DNA of 25,575 bases, taken from positions 1 through 25,575 of the forward strand of contig JAEOSH010000026.1 in the NCBI GenBank assembly GCA_016840465.1, written 5' to 3'. The position numbers and the translations under genes are program-made. Positions 1 to 5,105 of this stretch are shown piece by piece (position 1 is the first letter of the stretch; each line of letters starts with the position of its first letter). The notes beneath the pieces were generated by a model. That model was not told the origin of the DNA and did no database searches. It saw only the letters and a list, made by a program, of their open reading frames with translations. Origin of the DNA: Candidatus Baldrarchaeum yapensis. GTDB taxonomy: Archaea > Asgardarchaeota > Baldrarchaeia > Baldrarchaeales > Baldrarchaeaceae.

Positions 1-529
1 GTTTTCCCTCAGCCGGTATTCTCTCCAGTACGAAGGACACGTACTCGTCTATTATTTCGTTTGTGTTCCAGTGCTCAACTTTTCCGAGGTTGTTCCAGTT
101 CGCCAGTCTGAAGTTTCCGTCGTAGAATACTTTCTTGATTTTCTGGTTTTCGATGTCTATGTATCCAGTTCCGTCGGGGTGACGGAATCTTATTCCGTTG
201 TACTCAGGCGGGTTGTGGCTCGCGGTTATTATAATTCCGGCATTGAAGGTTTTTGCCTTCCAGGTTGCCCAATTACCGACGGATATTGGAAGTTCGCCTA
301 GGAGGGTTACGTTCACGCCTGTGGATGTAAGGCTTGCGGTGAGGGCGTGCTCTATTGCGGGGCTACTTGTTCTGACATCTCTGCATATGGACACCGAGTT
401 CCCCTCCTCCAGGAGCGTTCCGAAGGCCTGCCCTATTCTTGCGACAATTTCGGGGGTGAGTTCCTTGTTGTAGATGCCTCTGATGTCGTAGGCTCGGAAT
501 ATATGTTCTATTTCTTCGAGTTTGGGCAT
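1..529 (-). CDS. Phosphomannomutase/phosphoglucomutase, N-terminal part (gene runs off the left edge)
   Basis: Reading the minus strand from the ATG at 529 gives 176 open codons to the window edge. Residues 11-18 read FRAYDIRG, the usual N-terminal signature of the alpha-D-phosphohexomutase family. Residues 101-107 read ITASHNP, the phosphoserine loop, with S104 as the residue phosphorylated during catalysis. NGIRF follows at 111-115. The family interconverts hexose 1- and 6-phosphates (mannose, glucose or glucosamine) to supply sugar nucleotides in the cytoplasm. The metal-binding DGDxDR motif and the C-terminal domain lie outside the window, so the preferred sugar cannot be told. The start is set by GGTGAG five bases upstream of the ATG. 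It is divergent from the coiled-coil gene at 605, and the two share a 75-bp AT-rich promoter region. Confidence 0.93.
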   Translation of the reverse strand, partial: MPKLEEIEHIFRAYDIRGIYNKELTPEIVARIGQAFGTLLEEGNSVSICRDVRTSSPAIEHALTASLTSTGVNVTLLGELPISVGNWATWKAKTFNAGIIITASHNPPEYNGIRFRHPDGTGYIDIENQKIKKVFYDGNFRLANWNNLGKVEHWNTNEIIDEYVSFVLERIPAEGK

Positions 530-559
530 GTAACTCACCGCGGGTTATGCTGTAGATAG

Positions 560-576
560 GTATCCCGTGCGGATAC
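560..576. promoter_or_regulatory. Perfect 6-bp inverted repeat in the divergent promoter region
   Basis: GTATCC at 560-565 and GGATAC at 571-576 are exact reverse complements separated by five bases. The site abuts the AT-rich core at 576-585 (CTTTTATTTT), which could act as a TATA element for either divergent gene. Position and symmetry suit a binding site for a dimeric regulator. This is inferred from sequence only. Confidence 0.35.
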
Positions 577-604
577 TTTTATTTTACCTTAGGAGGCGGT
601 GCGG

Positions 605-1435
605 ATGGGGGACTTTAAATATTGTGTGTGGGAACGAAAATATGGTGATGCGATGGACGCGTTACGGAAGGAGTTCTTAGAATTATTGGAGAAGGATAAG
701 GAGTTCCGATATGCGGTTGCGGGGTATTTAGGAGTACTTGAGGTACTGAAGAGGTTAGATCAAATTGCGGATGCTCAGAAGAAGTTAATAGAGGGGCAGA
801 ACAAAATATGGGCTGAGATTTCAAAAATATGGGACGAAATTTCTAAGATATGGAGGGAGATTGAAAAGGTGTGGAAGGAAATTGAGAGTGTTCGTGGGGA
901 GATAAAGGCTCTAAGAGAGGAGGTTTCAAAGATATGGGAGGAGATTAGGAGTATATGGAGCGAGGTGAAAAAGTTACGTGAAGACTTCAATAAAATGTTA
1001 GCGGAGATCAGGAGCATAAATATGAGGCTAGAGAGGGTTGAGAGGACGCTGGAGAAGATCACATTAAGCATCGAGGACGATGCTCGTGTTATTATCGAGT
1101 GGTCTCTAAGAGGTAGGGGTATAGACATGAGAGTAAGAGAGCTTATTCTTCCGGATCTTCAGATGAACATCTATGGGGCGTCAGATGAGATATGTATCGT
1201 GGGTGAAGTAGAGACGAGAGCAGGGGTTTCAACCCTCAGGGAGTTGGAGAGGAAGTTTGAGATCCTGCGGTCGAAGTATCCCGAGTATTTGCGGAGGAGG
1301 GTAATCCTCGTAATATACACCCTTCAGCCGACGTACGAATTGATAGAAGAGGCGCGCAAGAAGGGCGTATGGCTCTTGAGGCCGACGGTAGAGTATGTAA
1401 GACCAGATCCTTTGTGGAAAGAGATTTCCTTATAA
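605..1435 (+). CDS. Long coiled-coil protein with a C-terminal degenerate PD-(D/E)XK-like domain (DUF3782-like)
   Basis: About 276 residues. The region encoded at 806-1060 is twelve consecutive heptads with no skip, of the pattern I-W-x-E-I-x-K, with hydrophobic residues at heptad positions 1 and 5. This predicts a rigid parallel coiled coil of about 84 residues. The C-terminal 110 residues resemble the nuclease-fold tail of archaeal DUF3782-type proteins. The expected ExK core reads GEVETR, so the usual catalytic lysine is absent and activity is doubtful. The function of the family is unknown to me. Start choice: ATG 605 has AGGAGG at 591-596, eight bases upstream. GTG 599 lies only two bases from that site. 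ATG 653 is a serious alternative, with CTTTAAATA at 613-621 and GGTGAT just before it. The gene faces away from the hexomutase gene. Confidence 0.8.
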   Translation: MGDFKYCVWERKYGDAMDALRKEFLELLEKDKEFRYAVAGYLGVLEVLKRLDQIADAQKKLIEGQNKIWAEISKIWDEISKIWREIEKVWKEIESVRGEIKALREEVSKIWEEIRSIWSEVKKLREDFNKMLAEIRSINMRLERVERTLEKITLSIEDDARVIIEWSLRGRGIDMRVRELILPDLQMNIYGASDEICIVGEVETRAGVSTLRELERKFEILRSKYPEYLRRRVILVIYTLQPTYELIEEARKKGVWLLRPTVEYVRPDPLWKEISL

Positions 1436-1665
1436 TTTTATCAATTTCGTTCTAAATTTTAATTTCTTGGAATCTTCAAGCTATAATCATTTAATGATGA
1501 TTAATAGCATGATATTTTAAATAAAAACGGGTACGCACTAGTTATATTGCGTTACGGGCAGTATTGGCGCATTTTTGAGGGGGCAACATCTCGCAAAATA
1601 ATTGATGTAATGGCCGGTTGTTGAGATTCTTGTGTAGTATGAATGATTGAAGTAGAGAGATTGAG
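1436..1665. other. Gene-free AT-rich spacer
   Basis: No convincing reading frame is present on either strand. AATCAT at 1485-1490 and ATGATT at 1497-1502 form a small inverted repeat. TTTTAAATA at about 1511-1519 could be a TATA element, but no clear gene follows at the expected distance. I see nothing else that can be supported. Confidence 0.5.
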
Positions 1666-1908
1666 ATGATAGGGATATTGCATGTGCTCATCGTTCTTCG
1701 AAAAACCGGTATAATGTTAACAGAGTTGCTGCAGAAAGTAGATACTTCTTCTAAAACCGTTATGAGAGCCGTAAACCACCTACTAAAAATAGGCCTTATT
1801 AAGGAAGTTTAAGGAAGTCCGCGAGGGGAGTTTCCGCACAGGAGGGGACTTTTCCTCACAGAGAAGGGGAAGAGGATAGAGGAGTTGTTAGAAAAGATAG
1901 AGCCATAA
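1666..1908 (+). pseudogene. Winged-helix transcriptional regulator interrupted by an in-frame stop
   Basis: From ATG 1666 the frame reads 48 residues to a TAA at 1810-1812, then continues in the same frame for 31 more residues to a TAA at 1906-1908. The first part carries a winged-helix core: MLTELLQKVDTSSKTVMRAV, then a recognition-helix/turn segment ending LLKIGLIKEV. The second part supplies what normally follows, a basic wing (PHRRGLFLTEKGKRI) and a final helix. This is the layout of small archaeal MarR/ArsR-like single-domain regulators. The stop lies in a local duplication, AAGGAAGT at 1801-1808 and again at 1811-1818, so a short tandem duplication may have caused the break. No strong Shine-Dalgarno site precedes the start. 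A decayed regulator is the simplest reading. Two separate short peptides or a sequence error cannot be excluded. Confidence 0.6.
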
Positions 1909-1978
1909 GTCAGGAGAGTTAAAAGTAAAGGAGGTCGCGCTCTCCGAATCCCTGTCGGTATCTCCCAAACGCGGTCGA

Positions 1979-2089
1979 AGACTGCCGCTTCCTATCTCCT
2001 CCCCATTTTTCCTCCTACGATACCCCGGGCCGAAAAACTTGGCCGCCGAGGGTTGCGAAGTTGGGCGGGTTGATCTGCTGCGGCAGTCT
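1979..2089. ncRNA. GC-rich long hairpin, candidate structured RNA (strand unknown)
   Basis: AGACTGCCGC at 1979-1988 and GCGGCAGTCT at 2080-2089 are perfect reverse complements, giving a 10-bp basal stem around a 91-base interior. The interior can fold further: ACCC pairs with GGGT, then GGCC (2029-2032) pairs with GGCC (2041-2044) across a GAAAAACTT loop, making a rod-like imperfect hairpin. A competing local hairpin, GCGG (1971-1974) with CCGC (1985-1988), would use part of the same 5' strand. The segment is clearly more GC-rich than its surroundings, a known mark of RNA genes in AT-leaning thermophile genomes. I looked for the conserved cores of SRP RNA and RNase P RNA on both strands and did not find them. 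No protein-like frame is visible. Confidence 0.35.
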
Positions 2090-2147
2090 AATCGGTATGA
2101 AAAGACGAAGTGTCGTTTTGAAGGGAGAAGGACCTGCAGAGTAGGAG

Positions 2148-2162
2148 AAGCGCATTGCGCTT
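2148..2162. repeat. Perfect 6-bp hairpin with 3-base loop
   Basis: AAGCGC at 2148-2153, loop ATT, then GCGCTT at 2157-2162. It sits between the two candidate structured RNAs and just before the TATA box at 2173. It could be the 3' end of an upstream transcript or part of the promoter region. No T-run follows, so it is not a classical terminator. Confidence 0.4.
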
Positions 2163-2172
2163 GTGTGGGACA

Positions 2173-2180
2173 TTTATATA
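2173..2180 (+). promoter_or_regulatory. TATA box for a candidate non-coding transcript
   Basis: TTTATATA matches the archaeal TATA consensus and is preceded by GGGACA. The spacing predicts a transcription start near 2202-2204, exactly where the structured segment GTGGGCATG begins. Because the element is nearly symmetric, it could also fire on the minus strand toward about 2150. Confidence 0.45.
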
Positions 2181-2201
2181 TCGTTGCCCACAACAGTAGT
2201 A

Positions 2202-2345
2202 GTGGGCATGGCTAGGCATGACATGCCCTCTCGTCAGGCGGTTGCAGTTGTTACGATGCCAACCGCGCCCTTTTCTACTTTTCGCTGCTTTGTCGCAAAT
2301 AATCGTTAGCCTGACAAAGGACAACTTTTGGTGGGCTCGCATTAA
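2202..2345 (+). ncRNA. Candidate structured non-coding RNA downstream of a TATA box
   Basis: Several perfect complementary pairs occur in 144 bases. GGGCATG (2204-2210) pairs with CATGCCC (2222-2228). GTCAGGC (2233-2239) pairs with GCCTGAC (2309-2315). GCGGTTG (2238-2244) pairs with CAACCGC (2260-2266). The last two share two bases and would form adjacent helices of a junction. ACGAT (2253-2257) can also pair with ATCGT (2302-2306), a possible tertiary or alternative contact. In addition GTGGGC (2202-2207) can pair with GCCCAC at 2186-2191 upstream. No protein-like frame is seen. It does not resemble tRNA, SRP RNA, RNase P RNA, or a simple C/D or H/ACA guide by eye. The 3' end is unknown; 2345 is the end of the GC-rich part. 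The vapBC promoter lies beyond. Confidence 0.4.
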
Positions 2346-2420
2346 GCATATGTCGCTTATGAATGTTTAAGCCTTTATAATATCACATGATGGTAATACT
2401 ATAGCATAATAATGTTACAT

Positions 2421-2429
2421 GGTTATATT
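2421..2429 (+). promoter_or_regulatory. Probable TATA element of vapBC
   Basis: GTTATATTG lies about 50 bases before the antitoxin start, giving a short leader that carries GAGGTGA. A second AT element, CTTTATAATA near 2373-2382, is an alternative. Between them GTAA (2393-2396) and TTAC (2415-2418) form a weak symmetric arrangement where an antitoxin might bind. Confidence 0.3.
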
Positions 2430-2481
2430 GCTTTTTGCTTTCAGAGATGGAATGTAAGAACGATGCCTCGAGGTGAGACTA

Positions 2482-2709
2482 TTGAAAACAATTGCCGTAT
2501 CGGAGAGGATTTACCGGTTGTTATTATACGTCGAGAAAGAGTTAGGGGCGAAAAGTCATGGAGAGGCGATTGAGAGGTTGATTCGTATATATAAGGAGTA
2601 CAAGAAGGCGCGAATAAGGGAACTAATGAAACTTTCGAGGCTTCCGGAGGATAAGGTAAAGGAGCTGGAGGAAATAATTGCGAAGTTGAGGGATAGGCCG
2701 TGGAGATAA
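2482..2709 (+). CDS. vapB: VapB-type antitoxin
   Basis: A 75-residue protein starting MKTIAVSERIYRLL, the common N-terminus of archaeal VapB-type antitoxins, in which a beta strand and helix form the DNA-binding dimer. The C-terminal half (LPEDKVKELEEIIAKLRD) is helical and would wrap the toxin. Start choice: TTG 2482 is preceded by GAGGTGA at 2470-2476 with five bases of spacing. The in-frame GTG at 2473 lies inside that Shine-Dalgarno site and is unlikely. The gene overlaps the toxin gene by ten bases, the usual translational coupling of such pairs. By family knowledge the antitoxin neutralises the toxin and represses its own promoter. The DNA-binding subclass is not certain from sequence alone. 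Confidence 0.82.
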   Translation: MKTIAVSERIYRLLLYVEKELGAKSHGEAIERLIRIYKEYKKARIRELMKLSRLPEDKVKELEEIIAKLRDRPWR

Positions 2710-3107
2710 GAACTTGTGTTCTCGACACATCGGTTGTGATCGCTATTTATGACAAGAATAAGGATTGGCTTTTGGAGTACATTTTCGAAAGGTATGAGAG
2801 GATATTAATACCGTGGATTGTGGAACACGAGTATCTATATGGACACGAGTACATAGGTGAGGACATTACGAGGAAAAAGTTTCTTCTTGAACAATTAGGT
2901 GAAATAGTATTTCCCACGCAGGATATTGTGATGCGAGCGGTAAAATTGGACGTTAATCTGGCAAAAGAGGGTATGCAGATACCATTTGGGGACATATACA
3001 TAGCAGCGGTCGCATTGACGTATAATGCAGATCTTGTCACGTTAGATGTGCGTCATTATGAGAGGGTTAAGGATCTTAAGGTTGTAGTTCCCAAAGAACA
3101 AAAATAG
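2700..3107 (+). CDS. vapC: PIN-domain ribonuclease toxin VapC
   Basis: A 135-residue PIN domain, the standard length for VapC. The four acidic metal ligands are in place: D9 (LDTSVVIAIYD), E44 (VEHEYLYG), D98 (FGDIYIAAVA) and D116 (LVTLDVRHYERV). These bind Mg2+ or Mn2+ for endonuclease cleavage of RNA, often tRNA or rRNA. The target here cannot be read from sequence. GTG 2700 lies inside the end of the antitoxin gene (stop at 2707-2709), so the two form one operon. The last residues form the typical VRHYERVKDLKVVVP tail. The gene looks intact. It ends only six bases before the convergent nicotinamidase gene. Confidence 0.92.
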   Translation: MEIRTCVLDTSVVIAIYDKNKDWLLEYIFERYERILIPWIVEHEYLYGHEYIGEDITRKKFLLEQLGEIVFPTQDIVMRAVKLDVNLAKEGMQIPFGDIYIAAVALTYNADLVTLDVRHYERVKDLKVVVPKEQK

Positions 3108-3113
3108 GAGAGA

Positions 3114-3653
3114 TTAAAGTTCTTTTAAGACGTCATCGAGTTTTTTGATTTCCGCATTCAGTACGTTTTTCATGTGTTCCAGTCCGTATTGTTGTGCTTT
3201 TTCGTCTATTGTGGCGACGCATTCCTCGGGAACTATTATTTTGTAGCCTAGGAAGTAGGCGTCGGCGGCCGTGTGCAGGACGCAGATGTTTGTGGCGACG
3301 CCCGTCAGTATCAATGTATCGACGCCCAACTCTCTCAGCGTGAGGTCGAGGGATGTCTGGAAGAATCCGCTGTATCTTCTCTTTTCTATGATTATGTCTC
3401 CGGGCTGGGGTTTTAGTTCGTCCACGACCTCGGCTCCCTTTGTTCCCTTAACGCAGTGCTTTGGCCAGATTTTGAACTCGGCGTCGTTCTCCAGATGGCT
3501 ATCGCATATGTATATTATTGGGATTTTCTTTTTGCGGGCCTCCTCTAGGAGTCTTTTTATGTTAGGGATTATTTTTCTCCCCTCTGGAAGTTCCAGAGGC
3601 GCGCCTTCGAGCAGGAAGTCGTTAAGCATGTCGATCACAAGGATTGCCTTCAT
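3114..3653 (-). CDS. pncA: Nicotinamidase (isochorismatase-like cysteine hydrolase)
   Basis: 179 residues, matching archaeal nicotinamidases such as the Pyrococcus enzyme. The catalytic triad is visible as D8 (VIDMLNDF), K91 (EKRRYSGF) and C124 (VATNICV), with the cis-peptide Ala-Thr before the cysteine. The metal ligands are D51, H53 (CDSHL) and H66 (WPKHC). It hydrolyses nicotinamide to nicotinate and ammonia in the cytoplasm, the first step of NAD salvage. GGTGAT lies four bases before the ATG. The divergent neighbour at 3858 encodes the next enzyme of the pathway, which supports nicotinamidase over other isochorismatase-like hydrolases. Confidence 0.92.
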   Translation of the reverse strand: MKAILVIDMLNDFLLEGAPLELPEGRKIIPNIKRLLEEARKKKIPIIYICDSHLENDAEFKIWPKHCVKGTKGAEVVDELKPQPGDIIIEKRRYSGFFQTSLDLTLRELGVDTLILTGVATNICVLHTAADAYFLGYKIIVPEECVATIDEKAQQYGLEHMKNVLNAEIKKLDDVLKEL

Positions 3654-3857
3654 GCTATCACCGTGAGACTTTTAGAATTATTGGGTTCTCCGGCTATTAG
3701 AGTTGTGATGGTCATGGCAAGCTTTGACATTGGCGTCGTGATGAGGTTCTAGGATTGCCTTTACCTAAAAGGTTGAAATATTGTGCGTGGTAGAGAGTAG
3801 TACATACGGCGTCGTGTGGTTGAGACGGAAGAATAAAGGGGGCCGCGGTGAGTTCCC

Positions 3858-5105
3858 ATGGGCGATGACTATCTTTTCATTATGGCGACTCCCGAGGAGA
3901 TAAAGGAGGGAAAGACGACAGACATCTATTTTATCCGTACGGTCAAGATTTTAGAGGAGGACAACCTATCGAATGTTGTTGTGAATGCAGAATTCACTGC
4001 GAGCGGTTTTCCTGACAATTATCCATGGGCCTTCTTGGGAGGATTGAGAGACGTTGCCAAGCTTTTGGAGGGGCTCCCCATAGACGTTGATGCGATGCCA
4101 GAGGGTTCTGTCTTCTACAAGGAGGACTATTACGGTGTGAAGGAGCCCGTTATGGTCATTAGGGGGCCCTATGGCAAGTTTGCGATCTACGAGACTCCGG
4201 TGCTGGGATTTCTGTGTATGGGCTCAGGGGTTTTGACGAAGACCGCAAGATTGAGAAAGGTTGCCGGAGACGATGTCATATTGATTTCGTTCGGCGCTCG
4301 TAGGACTCATCCGGCGATTGCTCCATTTACTGCATTTTACGCGTACATTGGGGGATGTAATGCAGTTTCATGCGTTTTATCTGCTGAGAAGTTTTTGAAC
4401 ATGGCACCCGCGGGGACCATGCCTCATAGTCTCATAATAATATACAGTGTTGTTAAGGGCGACCAAGCAGAGGCGTGGAGAGCGTTTGACAGGGTGATGC
4501 CGCCTGAGGTTCCGCGTATAATGCTGTGTGACACTTATCTTGACGAAACCACCGAGAGCGTTAAAGCGGTTGAGGCTGTTGGTCCCGATAGGGTTTGGGG
4601 AGTGAGACTTGACACTCCAGGGTCTCGAAGAGGGAATTTTGCCGCAATAGTCAGGGAGGTCCTTTGGGAGTTGAGGGCGCGCGGGCTAAAGGGCAAAGTG
4701 TTCGTCTCGGGTGGTATTGACGAGGATGTCATACCGGAGTTGGTCAAGGCGGGGGTATCTGGGTTTGGTATAGGTTCCGCGATAGACAATGCCCGCATAA
4801 TAGACATTGCGATGGACATAACTGCAATATTTCAGAATGGGCAGTGGGTTCCGTGTGCGAAGCGTGGAAAGTTCTCGGGTGTTAAGAAGGTATATCGATG
4901 CCCCGACTGTCTGACCGATGCGATAACGTTGGAGAATGAGCCTAAACCCAAGTGTCCAAAGTGTGGCGGTGAGATGGAGAACATCTTACAGCCGCTGATT
5001 AGGAACGGAAAAATAGTCATGGAGTTTCCGGAGCCGAAGGAAGAAAGGGAATACGTACTGAAGCAACTGAAGAAATTGGACTTGAATAAACGTCCATGGG
5101 ATTAG
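3858..5105 (+). CDS. pncB: Nicotinate phosphoribosyltransferase with zinc-knuckle tail
   Basis: 415 residues of the archaeal class resembling the Thermoplasma enzyme. It converts nicotinate and PRPP, with ATP, to nicotinate mononucleotide. Signatures are FGARRTHPAI (145-154), GTMPHSL (186-192), LDTPGSRRGN (251-260), the TIM-barrel phosphate loop SGGID (284-288) and GFGIGSAID (302-310). The C-terminal segment carries four cysteines as two CxxC pairs (C348, C351, C366, C369), a zinc knuckle known in the archaeal subgroup. GGTGAG at 3847-3852 lies five bases before the ATG. It is divergent from pncA, giving a two-step NAD salvage unit. Its TAG stop overlaps the TAA stop of the convergent lhr gene (5102-5105). 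Confidence 0.94.
   Translation: MGDDYLFIMATPEEIKEGKTTDIYFIRTVKILEEDNLSNVVVNAEFTASGFPDNYPWAFLGGLRDVAKLLEGLPIDVDAMPEGSVFYKEDYYGVKEPVMVIRGPYGKFAIYETPVLGFLCMGSGVLTKTARLRKVAGDDVILISFGARRTHPAIAPFTAFYAYIGGCNAVSCVLSAEKFLNMAPAGTMPHSLIIIYSVVKGDQAEAWRAFDRVMPPEVPRIMLCDTYLDETTESVKAVEAVGPDRVWGVRLDTPGSRRGNFAAIVREVLWELRARGLKGKVFVSGGIDEDVIPELVKAGVSGFGIGSAIDNARIIDIAMDITAIFQNGQWVPCAKRGKFSGVKKVYRCPDCLTDAITLENEPKPKCPKCGGEMENILQPLIRNGKIVMEFPEPKEEREYVLKQLKKLDLNKRPWD

Noticed and set aside
71-559. Plus-strand frames at the left edge
   Set aside because: They are antisense shadows of the phosphohexomutase gene, whose motifs are unmistakable on the minus strand.
2148-2162. Intrinsic terminator
   Set aside because: A perfect hairpin is present, but no T-run follows it, so terminator function is not supported.
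1888-2342. Two overlapping minus-strand frames of 101 and 84 codons in the GC-rich gap
   Set aside because: Composition is not protein-like (runs of Ser, Arg, Cys, His), there is no Shine-Dalgarno site, and they are explained by lack of stops in GC-rich structured sequence.
1920-2345. SRP RNA or RNase P RNA in the GC-rich gap
   Set aside because: The SRP helix 8 core (GGAAG...GAGCAG type) and the RNase P GGAAAGTCC and ACAGAA conserved segments were not found on either strand.
3700-3760. 13-codon frame starting ATGGTCATGGC upstream of pncB
   Set aside because: Too short, no ribosome site, and no similarity to known leader peptides.
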